Numbered from the stretch's first letter, positions 7,986-17,879 are shown. The stretch: DNA of 63,685 nucleotides from Thiomicrorhabdus sp033238645 (GCA_033238645.1 BQXR01000011.1:1-63685); one strand, 5' to 3'. Translations and numbers: made by a program. The notes: generated from the letters alone by a model not told the origin.

Positions 7986-8698
7986 TCTATTGAAAAAGGC
8001 ATGGCTGATCTATTTGATATTAAGTTGGAGGATCGGCTAACATTTGATTTTGCAGGTCAATCTGTTCAATTGCCCGTTACTTCTATCAGAGCCGTTGAGT
8101 GGCAGAGTTTTCAGATGAACTTCTTTTTCATTCTACCAAAGGCTTACCGTGAGCAAGTTCCGATGAGTTATATAGGCAATTTCTATTTATCCCATAGCTT
8201 AGAAGAGCGGCCAATTAATACAGAGTTGAATGAACAAGTGCCAGGCGTTCTATTGATTGATGTTAGTCTGATAATTGCGCAAGTTCAAGAGATTATGAAT
8301 CAAGCCAGTTGGGCTGTTTCTGGTCTATATGTTTTTACATTATTAAGTAGTATTTTGGTGCTGTTTACTGCCACTTTAGCCAGCCAAAAAGGACGAATTC
8401 AGGGCTGGTTACTTTTAAGAACAATTGGTACAACTCAGGCTACCTTAGTTAAAATGGGTTTAATGGAGTTTGCTCTATTAGGTCTGTTAGCAGGGCTCTT
8501 AGCCGCCATTTTTGCACAGGGGGCAAGTGGTTTAATTGGGGTGACTCTGTTTAAAATGGATTTACAGGGTTATATAAACAAGTATTAATCCTATAGTATT
8601 TTATACTTGGCAGATTCAAACTATGTACTTACTATTTGAATCCAAGCACTATTAAATTCTATTTTAGACGTTTATGGACATGAAGAAGTCTATGAGCA

Positions 8699-8705
8699 GG
8701 GGGGG
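8699..8705 (+). repeat. GAGCA-G7 motif site (intergenic)
   Basis: TATGAGCA followed by 7 G, in the gap between the ybbP remnant and the convergent desaturase gene. Confidence 0.9.
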
Positions 8706-8740
8706 CACCATCTAGGGTAGATGGTACAAACTGAATTCAG

Positions 8741-9574
8741 TTAACTGTGTTTATGTTCTTCGTGTGTCTGGTCTTTTTTGATACTGATGAATACATCAAA
8801 AAAGGACTTTTGGAAGCAGCTTTTAGGGATTTTATCTTTAATTGTTTCGTGTAGTTCAGGTAGTTTTGACCAGTGAACTCCCTGCTTAAAATGGTGTGCC
8901 GTGTGGTATCCCAAATTACCCGTTAGGATATTAAACCATTTGTTCATAATGTTATGAGAGCCTGCATACTGGTCTTTAGTATCTAATCCTGTATGGTGAC
9001 CGTAAGTAGCCCATGCGGTATATAGTAAGCTGATAATCATCGGTAGAATAAAGATAAAGAAAGCATTTAATGGGTTGTAGATTGTTAGCGCTATAATGAT
9101 TGCAAGAGTAATCAGTGTATAAAGAACAAATTGCTTTTGAAGCTTAGGGTAGCGGTTACCAACATGAAATCCACGTGGATAAGCGGTTAAAACAATATTT
9201 AGAGTGTATTCAATCATACCCATTGTAGAACCATCTTTACGCTTCCAACGGCTTTCATCTTTGCTTTGATCTAAGAAGTTTCGGTGATGACCTAGGTTAT
9301 GGTGTAGTACCCATAAGTTTGTTGTTACGCCTGTATGAAGTGCATAGAAGAACTCAAGAATACGGTTCAGGGCATCGTTCTTAAAAACGTGAGTATGCTG
9401 ATGGTGGTGATTCCACGCTGATATAAGTCCTTTAGGAATCATCATAATAAACCAGTAGACTATCAGCGCCCAAAGCGTCTCGAAATAGAAGTAAGCTGCA
9501 AAGTCTAGCAGTGAGAATAGCAGGATGATAAGGACTGGTTTTTTATCGGCTGAATATTTGAACACAAGAGTCAA
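8741..9574 (-). CDS. Membrane fatty acid desaturase
   Basis: The 277-residue integral membrane protein carries the three histidine clusters of the di-iron fatty acid desaturase superfamily: HHHQHTH (about residues 56-62), HHNLGHH (about 91-97) and GYHTAHH (about 222-228). Long hydrophobic helices lie between them. Such enzymes introduce double bonds into acyl chains using O2 and an electron donor; position specificity cannot be read from sequence. It is a single-gene unit and its 3' end faces the decayed ybbP. A hydroxylase of the same fold is the main alternative. Confidence 0.85.
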   Translation of the reverse strand: MTLVFKYSADKKPVLIILLFSLLDFAAYFYFETLWALIVYWFIMMIPKGLISAWNHHHQHTHVFKNDALNRILEFFYALHTGVTTNLWVLHHNLGHHRNFLDQSKDESRWKRKDGSTMGMIEYTLNIVLTAYPRGFHVGNRYPKLQKQFVLYTLITLAIIIALTIYNPLNAFFIFILPMIISLLYTAWATYGHHTGLDTKDQYAGSHNIMNKWFNILTGNLGYHTAHHFKQGVHWSKLPELHETIKDKIPKSCFQKSFFDVFISIKKDQTHEEHKHS

Positions 9575-9748
9575 TCTATATTAGTGGAATAATTTGGGTA
9601 TTCTACATGATATAGAAAAGATAGGTTTTACTTCACCCTAAAAGTTTTTAAGGGAAAGGCATAAAGAGAATTTATGTGGCTAGAAGTACCTATGTCTAGG
9701 GGGTTGTGTGCATGAGGCACTCTAATAGAGCACCTAGCAAGAGGGTGT

Positions 9749-10396
9749 TTACTTAAGAGATGATAGTATTGCTGTCTCAACCTTATCAATTGGTTGTGTT
9801 CCATCTACTTGAATATATTTAAGTGTAGAGTTCTTCTTAGAAGCAGCCTTGTAATAGTTGATTAAAGGTGCTGTCTGTTTGTGATAAACATCAAGACGTT
9901 CTTTAACAACTTCTGGCTTATCATCATCACGTTGAACCAGGTCTTCTCCAGTTTCGTTATCTTTACCTTCTACAGCAGGGGGGTTGTAAACAATATGGTA
10001 GGTTCGACCTGATGCTAAGTGAGCACGGCGACCTGACATACGGTTAACAATCTCTGAATCAGGGACATCAATCTCAATGATTGCATCAATTTGAACACCC
10101 GCTTCTGCAACCGCATCCGCTTGAGGAACTGTACGAGGGAAACCATCTAATAAGAATCCTTTGGCACAGTCTGGCTGAGCAATACGCTCTTTAACCATGC
10201 CAATAATGATCTCATCAGTGACTAACTGACCTGCATCAATGGCATTTTTTGCCTGTTTACCAAGCTCAGTGCCCGCTTTAATTGCTGCGCGTAGCATGTC
10301 ACCAGTAGAGATTTGTGGAATGCCAAACTCTTTAGTTAGAAACTGTGCCTGTGTACCTTTTCCAGCGCCTGGTGCGCCAAGTAGAATAAATTTCAT
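9749..10396 (-). CDS. adk: Adenylate kinase
   Basis: The 215-residue protein begins MKFILLGAPGAGKGTQ, which contains the P-loop. GFPRTVPQA marks the AMP-binding and CORE region. The long LID (GRRAHLASGRTYHIVYNPP) lacks the zinc-binding cysteines and is the usual gammaproteobacterial form. The enzyme interconverts 2 ADP with ATP and AMP in the cytoplasm. It lies downstream of mrcA and the kinase-family gene on the same strand, with 95 bp in front, so it probably also has its own promoter. Its NPP codons overlap a G6 run on the opposite strand. Confidence 0.98.
   Translation of the reverse strand: MKFILLGAPGAGKGTQAQFLTKEFGIPQISTGDMLRAAIKAGTELGKQAKNAIDAGQLVTDEIIIGMVKERIAQPDCAKGFLLDGFPRTVPQADAVAEAGVQIDAIIEIDVPDSEIVNRMSGRRAHLASGRTYHIVYNPPAVEGKDNETGEDLVQRDDDKPEVVKERLDVYHKQTAPLINYYKAASKKNSTLKYIQVDGTQPIDKVETAILSSLK
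9978..9983 (+). repeat. G6 near-motif in adk
   Basis: ACAGCA followed by 6 G, antisense to adk, where it reads CCC-CCC (Pro-Pro) in YNPPAV. A shorter and slightly divergent member of the G-run motif. Confidence 0.5.
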
Positions 10397-10491
10397 TAGA
10401 GAATCCTAGAGTAATTGTTTTTTGAATGCCGACTATTATACGGTTTTTAGCCAGCGTGAAAAGAAGGATTAGCTGGCTCTGATATGAATTT

Positions 10492-11406
10492 TCATGAATT
10501 AATCTTAGGGGACTGTGCTTGCTGCAATAGCTGCTGGATAAGGCTGTGGGCCTGCTGCTCATAGTGGCCAGAAAATAGATTGAAGTGGTTAAGAATATGG
10601 TAAAGATTATAGAGTGGTTTACGTTGCTGATAGCCTTTATCTAGCGGAAATAGATCTTGATAGCCCGCGTAGAACTCTGGACTAAAGCCACCAAACAGCT
10701 CTGTCATGGCGATATCAGTCTCTCTGTCACCATAATAACAAGCGGGGTCAAAAAAGAGGGCTGTACCACTAGAGTCAAAAGCACTATTTTCAGCCCATAG
10801 ATCACCATGCAGTAACGATGGTTCAGCTTGGTAGTCTTGAAACCAATAGGGCAGCTGCTCAATTAAGGTGATACCTGACTGGTAGAGTTCTGGTGAGGCA
10901 CCGCGGAGTTGAGCAAGCTCTAACTGCGGCAGTAGACGTTGTTGTCCATAAAAATTCACCCAATCAAACTGCCAGCGGTTCTGCTGAAGGTTCTGGCCAA
11001 TAAAATTATCTTCAAACCAACCAAATGGTTTGGTCGTTCGATTAATCTGATGGTGCAAAAAAGCCAGATCACGTCCACGCTGAAAATCATCACCCTGTTG
11101 TGTTAGAGGGATGAAATCCATTAATAACCATGCATATTGTTGATAGATACCTGTCAGAATTGCTGTTGGGCAGTTGATCGTTTGAGAGTTGCTAATTGCT
11201 TGCAGACTGTGCATCTCTGTTGCAAGCATTAATGCATTTTGAGCAGGGGAGAGCTTTAAGAAGTAGTTTTTATCTTCAGTATGTAGCTGATAAGCTGTGT
11301 GACTATCACCACCGGCTACTTCATGAGCAGTGATAATTTGAATAGGGGGGAGTGCGCTCTCTGCTAACGCCTGATTTAAGTGTTCAGAAAATTCACTCCA
11401 ATCCAT
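10492..11406 (-). CDS. Fructosamine/ketosamine-3-kinase family protein
   Basis: The 304-residue protein matches the fructosamine-kinase/YniA family of small-molecule kinases. YFLKLSP includes the likely ATP-binding Lys. LLHGDLWAENSAF is the catalytic loop with the conserved HGDLW, and LFFDPACYYGDRETDIAMTELFGGF is the metal-binding region. The family phosphorylates ketosamines to reverse protein glycation, but bacterial substrates are mostly unproven. An AGGA ribosome-binding site precedes the ATG. It follows mrcA by 29 bp and is probably co-transcribed with it. Confidence 0.88.
   Translation of the reverse strand: MDWSEFSEHLNQALAESALPPIQIITAHEVAGGDSHTAYQLHTEDKNYFLKLSPAQNALMLATEMHSLQAISNSQTINCPTAILTGIYQQYAWLLMDFIPLTQQGDDFQRGRDLAFLHHQINRTTKPFGWFEDNFIGQNLQQNRWQFDWVNFYGQQRLLPQLELAQLRGASPELYQSGITLIEQLPYWFQDYQAEPSLLHGDLWAENSAFDSSGTALFFDPACYYGDRETDIAMTELFGGFSPEFYAGYQDLFPLDKGYQQRKPLYNLYHILNHFNLFSGHYEQQAHSLIQQLLQQAQSPKINS
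11345..11350 (+). repeat. GAATA-G6 motif site in the kinase gene
   Basis: TTTGAATA followed by 6 G, antisense to the kinase gene, where it encodes L-P-P-I. Short member of the motif family. Confidence 0.6.
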
Positions 11407-11435
11407 TTTTACTTCCTTTTTTCTGAGTAGGTTAT

Positions 11436-13868
11436 TTATTCAAATAACTCTTCTGTGATGTTCTCAATTTGTCTTTGAGAGATGCTCGGTACTTCAGGTG
11501 CATACTGCTCTCTAAAGACTTCAAAGACGGCACCAGGTGTTTCTGGTGGTACCGCATCCCCTGTCTCAGGATCAATTTGAATGTTAACCAAACCTTCAGG
11601 CATTTCAAAGGGGACATTAGGCTCATTTCTGAGAGCGAATCTCATGTAATCAATCCAGATGGGGAGTGCGGCTCTGCCTCCAACTTCATAGCGACCTAGA
11701 GAGGTCGGCTGATCAAACCCTGTCCAGACTGTAGTGACGATATTTGGATTGAATCCAGAGAACCATGCATCTTTCTGATCATTGGTTGTGCCTGTTTTAC
11801 CCGCAATATCCTCACGCTTAAGTACCTTAGCTTTTCGGCCTGAACCAATGCGAATAACATCCTGCATAATGGAGGTCATGATATAAGCATTGAGAGGGTC
11901 AATAATACGCTCTGCATTGTGCTCATCATTTGTAACACACTGATTATTGACGCAAGAGGTTTTAGGGGTTGCTTGGTAGAGTAGCTCACCATTAAAATCA
12001 CGAACCTCTTTAATAAAATAGGGCTCAATCTTATAGCCAGTATTGGCAAAGGTCGCATAGGCACTAACAACTTGTATCGGGGTAAACTGTACGCTTCCAA
12101 GTGCGAGTGATAGATCGCGGTGTTTATCGATCTCCTCCATAGGGAAACCAAAACGGTTGATAAAGTTGGCTGTATTGCTAATACCTAACTGTCTTAATAG
12201 ACGAATTGAGACTAAGTTTCTTGAAAAAGCGAGTGCTTTTCTTAAGCGCGTAGGGCCATAAAAACGTCCTGAATAGTTCTCTGGTCGCCAAAGGTCTTCT
12301 AGGTTTTTATCATGGAAGACGACGGGTGCATCATTAATTGTGGTAGCGGCCGTCATGCCACTCTCTAGAGCTGCTGAGTATAAGAAGGGTTTAATATTAG
12401 AACCCACTTGGCGCTCACCATGTGTTACACGGTTGAACTTGCTGCGGAAATAATCAAAACCACCGACTAGTGCTTGGACAGAACCGTCGTGCGAGTTGAT
12501 AGAGATAAGTGCAGATTCTATTTTAGGGTCTTGTGCTAAAAGCCAACCATTGGCCTGCTGTTGCAAGTAGATCACATCACCAATTGCGAGTACATCTTGA
12601 GGTTGTTTAGGTTTAGCACCAACAGAGTTAACATTCTTATAAGGCGCTGCCCATAACATTGCTTCTAATGGTAGGCTAGTCTGCTCTTCTGTTTCAATTA
12701 AGACTTGAGCACTCTCATCTACAAAGCCTGTCACAACACCAACTTTCAAACCACCATAGTTAGAGGTTTTTTTCAACAGCTCAATCAGAGCTTCAGTATC
12801 GTTTAATTGGGCAGTTTCTAGTGTTTGAATTGGTCCGCGATAGCCGTGGCGTCTCTCATAGGCTTGCAGGCCAGAACGAACTGATAGATTCGCTTGAGTC
12901 TGTAGTTGACTGTCTAAGGTGGTTACAATGGTTAAACCATTCTGTAGCGCCTCACTACCAAACTGTTCTAAAGCAAATCGACGTGCCATTTCAGCAACGT
13001 AGCCAGCTTGAACATCAATGGCTGGCCCTGTTCGTTTTGCATGAACCTCAATAGCTTGAGCCGTTTCCATCTCTTGTTGACTAATAAAATTTAACTGATG
13101 CATGCGGCGTAATACGTAGTTACGGCGTAGCTTAGCTCGGCTTGGATTTGCAATTGGGTTATAAGCAGAAGGGGCTTTTGGTAATCCTGCGATCATCGCA
13201 AATTCATCTAAAGAGAGATCTGCGAGGGGTTTGCCATAATAGGTCTTCGCCGCAGCTGCAACGCCATAAGAGCGATAGCCTAAAAATATTTTATTGAGAT
13301 AGAGTGCGAGAATCTCTTGTTTGCTCAGTTCATTCTCAATTTTATAAGCCAGAATGATCTCATTTAGCTTACGCAGATAGGTCTTCTCTTTACTCAAAAA
13401 GAAGTTACGTGCTACCTGCATGGTGATGGTGGAACCACCCGATTTTTTCTTGCCCGTTGTGATGAGTTCATAAACGGCACGAGCCAAGCCCTTATAGTCA
13501 ACACCACCGTGTTGAAAGAAGTTTTCATCTTCAGAGGAGATGATGGCGTGCGTCATCGGTTCTGGGATTTCATGATAGGCCAGCGGAATACGTTTTTTGA
13601 TACCAATTTCGCTAATCAGCTTGTCATCTTGTGTGACGATTCTTAGAGGTACTTGGTAGCTTACAGTCTTTAATTCAATAGGATCAGGCAGGGTTGGGTA
13701 GATCGTGATTGCATAGAAAATAATGGCAGAAATTGGCAGAAAGATAAATCCAAGGATTGCGTTTAGACGCATAAATGAACGTAATAGACGAAATTTCTTA
13801 TTACCTTTAGGTATTTTTTGAGGTGGGGGATTTTGTGTTTCTGTCTGCGGATTTTCTATATCACTCAT
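11436..13868 (-). CDS. mrcA: Penicillin-binding protein 1A, bifunctional class A PBP
   Basis: The 810-residue protein has a cytoplasmic Pro-rich tail and one membrane helix (about residues 32-55). A GT51 glycosyltransferase domain follows, with EDENFFQHGGVDYKG and the GGSTITMQVARN block. The C-terminal transpeptidase has SNIK (S-x-x-K), SRN and KTGTT motifs. It polymerises lipid II and cross-links peptidoglycan at the outer face of the inner membrane. Length and an inserted domain between GT and TP modules fit PBP1A rather than PBP1B. It heads a minus-strand run with the kinase-family gene. Confidence 0.97.
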   Translation of the reverse strand: MSDIENPQTETQNPPPQKIPKGNKKFRLLRSFMRLNAILGFIFLPISAIIFYAITIYPTLPDPIELKTVSYQVPLRIVTQDDKLISEIGIKKRIPLAYHEIPEPMTHAIISSEDENFFQHGGVDYKGLARAVYELITTGKKKSGGSTITMQVARNFFLSKEKTYLRKLNEIILAYKIENELSKQEILALYLNKIFLGYRSYGVAAAAKTYYGKPLADLSLDEFAMIAGLPKAPSAYNPIANPSRAKLRRNYVLRRMHQLNFISQQEMETAQAIEVHAKRTGPAIDVQAGYVAEMARRFALEQFGSEALQNGLTIVTTLDSQLQTQANLSVRSGLQAYERRHGYRGPIQTLETAQLNDTEALIELLKKTSNYGGLKVGVVTGFVDESAQVLIETEEQTSLPLEAMLWAAPYKNVNSVGAKPKQPQDVLAIGDVIYLQQQANGWLLAQDPKIESALISINSHDGSVQALVGGFDYFRSKFNRVTHGERQVGSNIKPFLYSAALESGMTAATTINDAPVVFHDKNLEDLWRPENYSGRFYGPTRLRKALAFSRNLVSIRLLRQLGISNTANFINRFGFPMEEIDKHRDLSLALGSVQFTPIQVVSAYATFANTGYKIEPYFIKEVRDFNGELLYQATPKTSCVNNQCVTNDEHNAERIIDPLNAYIMTSIMQDVIRIGSGRKAKVLKREDIAGKTGTTNDQKDAWFSGFNPNIVTTVWTGFDQPTSLGRYEVGGRAALPIWIDYMRFALRNEPNVPFEMPEGLVNIQIDPETGDAVPPETPGAVFEVFREQYAPEVPSISQRQIENITEELFE

Positions 13869-13991
13869 GAAAGACTCAAGGGCTCAATGTTGGTTTGTAT
13901 ATTGAAGAATGCTAATTGTTTAGCGATGATCAACATTATAGCGGTTTTTATAAAGGTAATGTAGGGGCATTTGGGGGTAGGCTAAAACGAA

Positions 13992-14015
13992 AAAACCCAG
14001 CCGAAGCTGGGTTTT
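13992..14015 (-). terminator. Rho-independent terminator
   Basis: AAAACCCAGC and GCTGGGTTTT pair around CGAA/TTCG. The minus-strand T tract places it after the small membrane-protein gene that ends at 14046. Confidence 0.88.
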
Positions 14016-14045
14016 AAAACAAGATCTTAATTAGCTAAATTAAGA

Positions 14046-14255
14046 TTACTTGCTATAACGACCTGTCTTGATGTCGCTATACATACAGTGAAGGTTTCCA
14101 CCAATAATGTATGTAGCAGCAAGTACAACACCAGCAAGACTGATTACAGGTTGTAGTGATTCTGGTAAGAATCCACTCCAAATACCTAGTAAAACAAGTA
14201 ATGGAACTGCAACGACCACAACTACAACAAGTAACATTTTAATAAAATTATTCAT
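14046..14255 (-). CDS. Small two-helix membrane protein of unknown function
   Basis: The 69-residue product has two clear hydrophobic segments, about residues 6-25 (a run rich in Val and Leu) and about 36-52 (VISLAGVVLAATYIIGG). The tail DIKTGRYSK is hydrophilic and positively charged. It stands alone between yicC and mrcA, and a strong terminator follows. No family was recognised. It could be a small inner-membrane accessory protein; no function is proposed. Confidence 0.65.
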   Translation of the reverse strand: MNNFIKMLLVVVVVVAVPLLVLLGIWSGFLPESLQPVISLAGVVLAATYIIGGNLHCMYSDIKTGRYSK

Positions 14256-14450
14256 AATCTTACGCCTCAGTTTGAAATTTTGTTCTTTATATAACAGGTC
14301 GAACTATACTGCGGTTAACTACGGATTTCAACATTTTCACACAGAAACATTGATTTATGTCAACAATCTTATAAATAGGCACTACAAGCACCCTTGTTAT
14401 AATAATTACTTGGGGTGCATAAGTTGGATTTATCGGTGTTTCAGCCCTTT

Positions 14451-15350
14451 TTACTCTATATTCTGTACCTGCTCTCTCATCTGTTCTATGAGTACTTTTA
14501 GCTCGACACTGAGCTGAGAAATTCGGCTATCAATTGACTTTGATCCTAGGGTATTTGCTTCGCGATTTAACTCCTGCATTAAAAAATCTAGGCGACGGCC
14601 AATCGCGCCTGACTGTTTCAGTACATGTTGTACCTCTTTTAGGTGTGTCGCGAGTCGATCAAGCTCTTCATCGATATCCATTTTATGTGCCAATATGGCA
14701 ATTTCTTGATGGAGTCGCTCGTCATCATTTTGCTCTGTGAGTGAAAAAATGCGTGCTTTGAGTTTATCGATATGTCTATTGAGTATTTCTGGTAGAAGGG
14801 GTTGAACTTCGTGTAGTCGTTTTTTAATCGTTTCGCAGCGTTGTAAAATCAACGCGGCAAGCGCTTTCCCTTCTCTTAAACGATGCTCTGTTAACTGGTT
14901 AACCGTCTCAGTCAATAAATTGATCATTAGCGCTTGATCACTTTTAACCTGTTCAGCGCTATCATTTTGTTGAGGCGCTAGAACACCTGGCCACTTTAAA
15001 AGTTCTAGTGGATTGACATTAGTGGCTTCCATTAAGGTGTGTTGTATGGTGCAAACGGCTTCAGAAAGGGGCTGTAATACTGCTTGATTAACTTGGAATG
15101 AGTTAGTTTGTTCATCTAGTTTTATGGTAAGAAAAATATCTACTTTGCCACGAGCTAGTTGCTTCTTTAAAGTCTCACGCACGGTCATCTCTAGAAAACG
15201 AAACTGATCTGGTAGTTTCGGCTGTATCTCAAGGTAGCGATGGTTAACTGAGCGAATCTCCCAGCTAAAAGAACCTTGAGAGAAATGACCTTGTGTTTTA
15301 GAAAAAGCGGTCATACTCTTAACTTGGCAACTATCAATGGTTTGTGACAC
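14451..15350 (-). CDS. yicC: YicC-family endoribonuclease
   Basis: The 299-residue protein has the YicC N-terminal signature SMTAF followed by SWEIRSVNHRYLEI, and the C-terminal GRRLDFLMQELNREANTLGSK block of DUF1732. YicC proteins are hexameric endoribonucleases that affect small-RNA and mRNA turnover. The listed start is GTG. An ATG at 15314 inside SMTAF would give a start nearer to other members. It is divergent from rdgB, with about 130 bp between. Confidence 0.93.
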   Translation of the reverse strand: MSQTIDSCQVKSMTAFSKTQGHFSQGSFSWEIRSVNHRYLEIQPKLPDQFRFLEMTVRETLKKQLARGKVDIFLTIKLDEQTNSFQVNQAVLQPLSEAVCTIQHTLMEATNVNPLELLKWPGVLAPQQNDSAEQVKSDQALMINLLTETVNQLTEHRLREGKALAALILQRCETIKKRLHEVQPLLPEILNRHIDKLKARIFSLTEQNDDERLHQEIAILAHKMDIDEELDRLATHLKEVQHVLKQSGAIGRRLDFLMQELNREANTLGSKSIDSRISQLSVELKVLIEQMREQVQNIE

Positions 15351-15433
15351 GGCGAAACCTCGAATACGTTTTGACTGTCTACTTGGTAAAAGCTTTATCT
15401 TTTATGCCAGCAGGAATCTGAAATTGAATTGGT

Positions 15434-15439
15434 TATAAT
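15434..15439 (+). promoter_or_regulatory. Candidate -10 element of rdgB
   Basis: TATAAT lies 41 bp before the rdgB ATG, which also has AAAAGGAA as ribosome-binding site. No convincing -35 hexamer is present at 16-18 bp, so the promoter call rests on the -10 alone. Confidence 0.4.
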
Positions 15440-15480
15440 GCCAAACATTCTACTAGATAAAAAGTAAAAGGAATTTATTC

Positions 15481-16089
15481 ATGACTACAGTTATTTTAGC
15501 CACTGGTAATGCTGGCAAGCTTAAGGAGATGACGGATATTTTGCAGCCGCATGGTTGGCAGGTGAAGCCGCAGTCAGAATTTTTTGATACTGAAGCAGAT
15601 GAGACGGGTTTAACATTTATTGAGAACGCGATTTTAAAAGCGCGTTATGCAGCCGAGAAAACAGGCTTGCCTGCTATTGCGGATGACTCGGGTCTTGAGG
15701 TGAGTGATTTGAATGGTCAGCCAGGTATTTACTCGGCACGTTATTCAAGAGATCTGTTTGGGGATGATGCGAATGATGAGACGAATCTTCAAAAGCTGTT
15801 GGATGAGTTAGAAGGTGTACCAGCTGAACAGCGTCAGGCGAGTTATTACTGCGCCATGGTTTATGTAGAGCATGCTTTGGATCCAACACCAATTATTGGT
15901 TTAGGACGTTGGTATGGTGAGATTATGACTGAACGTCGTGGCGATGGTGGTTTTGGTTATGATCCCATTTTCTGGGTAGAGGAGTTGAATAAGAGTGCGG
16001 CTGAACTGCCCAAGACACAAAAGAACCAGATGAGTCATCGTGCACAGGCACTAAATTCGTTGGTGATGCAGTTGAGACGTGGCTCTTAA
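15481..16089 (+). CDS. rdgB: XTP/dITP diphosphatase
   Basis: The 202-residue protein begins with ILATGNAGKLKEM, the substrate loop of the Ham1/RdgB family. It contains ETGLTFIENAILKAR, IADDSGLEV with the catalytic acidic residues, and GFGYDPIF. It hydrolyses dITP, dXTP and dHAPTP to monophosphates and keeps deaminated purines out of DNA. It is divergent from yicC and is transcribed towards the MBL-fold gene. Confidence 0.97.
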   Translation: MTTVILATGNAGKLKEMTDILQPHGWQVKPQSEFFDTEADETGLTFIENAILKARYAAEKTGLPAIADDSGLEVSDLNGQPGIYSARYSRDLFGDDANDETNLQKLLDELEGVPAEQRQASYYCAMVYVEHALDPTPIIGLGRWYGEIMTERRGDGGFGYDPIFWVEELNKSAAELPKTQKNQMSHRAQALNSLVMQLRRGS

Positions 16090-16125
16090 AACCAAAAAAA
16101 CAGTGAGTAGAGGGGCATATTCTTA

Positions 16126-16133
16126 CCCCCCCC
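16126..16133 (-). repeat. GAGCA-G8 motif site (intergenic)
   Basis: On the minus strand AAAATGAGCA is followed by 8 G and TAAG. It lies between the convergent stops of rdgB and the MBL-fold gene. Confidence 0.9.
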
Positions 16134-16165
16134 TGCTCATTTTATATGGAGTCATTTTTTAAACT

Positions 16166-17563
16166 TTAAATAGCCACTTTTTCCGCATATTTTACAATAT
16201 GAGCATTTTTATTCAGTTGCGCTTTAATCTCATGCTTTAGGGTCGCTTGTTTGTCAGGGTCGCCATGCACAAGATTGATTTGGCCTAGTTTTTCAAAGTT
16301 GTGCATCCATTTTAATAGATCACTTTGATCTGCATGGGCAGAGAAGCCTTTGATCATATGGATCTTAGCGTTGACGGCTATGGTTTTATGATGGAGTTGT
16401 ATCGCATCAATGCCATCGATCATCTTTCTACCAAGCGTACCTTCCACTTGGTAACCCACAAATATCACAGAGTTTTTTGCATCTGACAAGCGGTGTTTAA
16501 AGTGCTGAAGGATTCTGCCGCCTGTACACATACCGCTACCAGCGATAATAATGCAACCACTCTCTAGCTCATTGATAAGAACAGAGTCTGCATTTTTCAG
16601 TGTGTATTGCAGATAGGGGAAGTCAAATAGGTTGCCATCCTGTTCTAGGTGTTTTTTGGCTGAGCCATTCAGTTCATGATAATGCTGGCTGTAAATCTGC
16701 GTGGCTTTAATGGCCATTGGAGAGTCTAAAAAGACTCTACATTTTGGTAGTTCATTAGCGTAATACATCTGCTTAAGCAGTAGCAGTATCTCTTGACTTC
16801 GCTCTATGGCAAATGAGGGAATAACAACATTACCTTGATTGTTGAGCGTGTTAATAACTGTTGTCTTAAACTCTTCAATACTCTCTTTTAATCGACGGTG
16901 GTTTTGATCACCATAGGTTGACTCTATATAGAGAACATCAGCCTTTTTGATTGGCGTGCTTAATGGCATCAGCAGGGCTTTTGTACTGCCTAAATCACCA
17001 CTAAAGACCAGTATTTTATTTTGCTGTTTTTCTTCAATATCAATTTGAATAGTGGCGGACCCTAAGATATGCCCTGCATTTCTAAAGGTTGCTTTAACTC
17101 CCTGTACTAACGTGATGGCTGCGTTGTAGTCTGCATATTGAATGTTGGAGTCAAATACTGCTCTAACATCATCCATATTGAACAGGGGGGGTGGAACGAG
17201 CCGGCTATCTCCTGATCTCTTGGCCTGTTTAGTGGCAATTTCAAAATCGGCTTCGGCAATCTTAGCACTATCCATTAGGACAACTCGAGCCAGTTCCATA
17301 GTGGTTCTTAAGCTAATAATACGTCCCTTAAATCCCTTTTTAATCAGTATTGGAATACGCCCAATATGGTCGAGATGTGCATGGGTAATAAGTAGGACAT
17401 CAATTGCCTCTGGATCGAAGTTAAAAGCATCAGAATTATACTGCTCAGAGCCGCCTTGAAAATAACCACAATCAATCATCACCTGAGGGCCACTGTCTAA
17501 GTGTATAAGGTGGCATGAACCCGTGACGGTTTCTGCGGCACCAAATGATTGGATATGGGACAT
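16166..17563 (-). CDS. MBL-fold/beta-CASP RNA-processing exonuclease or nuclease
   Basis: The 465-residue protein has the metallo-beta-lactamase metal motif THAHLDHIGR (residues 60-69), a further FRNAGHILGSA histidine block and SGDLG. The beta-CASP insertion includes YIESTYGDQNH and FLDSPMA. The C-terminal RMMBL part has IHMIKGFSAHADQ and NLVHGD. This order is that of the CPSF/YsiA-like family acting on RNA or DNA. The exact substrate in bacteria is open. The gene is monocistronic; an antisense G7 run overlaps its V-P-P-P codons. Confidence 0.9.
   Translation of the reverse strand: MSHIQSFGAAETVTGSCHLIHLDSGPQVMIDCGYFQGGSEQYNSDAFNFDPEAIDVLLITHAHLDHIGRIPILIKKGFKGRIISLRTTMELARVVLMDSAKIAEADFEIATKQAKRSGDSRLVPPPLFNMDDVRAVFDSNIQYADYNAAITLVQGVKATFRNAGHILGSATIQIDIEEKQQNKILVFSGDLGSTKALLMPLSTPIKKADVLYIESTYGDQNHRRLKESIEEFKTTVINTLNNQGNVVIPSFAIERSQEILLLLKQMYYANELPKCRVFLDSPMAIKATQIYSQHYHELNGSAKKHLEQDGNLFDFPYLQYTLKNADSVLINELESGCIIIAGSGMCTGGRILQHFKHRLSDAKNSVIFVGYQVEGTLGRKMIDGIDAIQLHHKTIAVNAKIHMIKGFSAHADQSDLLKWMHNFEKLGQINLVHGDPDKQATLKHEIKAQLNKNAHIVKYAEKVAI
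17185..17191 (+). repeat. GAACA-G7 motif site in the MBL gene
   Basis: ATATTGAACA followed by 7 G and TGG. It is antisense to the MBL gene, which reads V-P-P-P-L-F here. Confidence 0.9.
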
Positions 17564-17879
17564 AAAAAGGCCTTTTAAATATCGTTTATTAGAGGGAAGT
17601 GAGTTTTATTATAGGTTGAGTGTGCATTGAATGTTTGTCATTAGATAATTATTAACCATTTACTCATCAATACTTTTATTGCTATGGTTGGCGGTGGCAA
17701 TGATGAGATAAACAGATGTTTATCTTTGCTTGATATTGATAGCGAGATTGGAAAAAAGTCTGATTAAATAACCACTTAGTTAAGTTATAAAAGGGTAAAA
17801 TGATCAGCTTTGATTTTATAGATAGTGGCAGCTCAAAATTTGTTTTGCTTTATTTTTATTAACCTGGAAAGACAGTGTT
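17564..17879. other. Intergenic region, MBL gene / hemW
   Basis: AT-rich gap of 316 bp between divergent genes. It presumably contains both promoters. No ORF, hairpin or repeat could be supported. Confidence 0.5.

Larger units (their letters stand above)
6183..8588 (+). pseudogene. ybbP: YbbP-type FtsX-like ABC permease, multiply disrupted
   Basis: Consecutive frames encode parts of one large FtsX/MacB-like permease. The N-terminal segment with the first membrane helix (WLWLLIAVAMATMTVTFVSLL) ends at a G7 run (6468-6474), where loss of one G would restore the next frame. That frame meets TGA at 6820-6822, continues to 7224 and shifts again near 7200. It then stops at 7446-7448 and shifts near 7555 and again near 7905. 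The last segment ends at 8588, shorter than expected. It also carries a 12-bp repeat expansion (7736-7807). With its ATPase gone the permease is clearly dead. Confidence 0.9.

Noticed and set aside
14107..14517. 136-codon plus-strand ORF
   Set aside because: It is antisense to the small membrane-protein gene and the end of yicC, with Ser/Thr/Cys-rich shadow composition.
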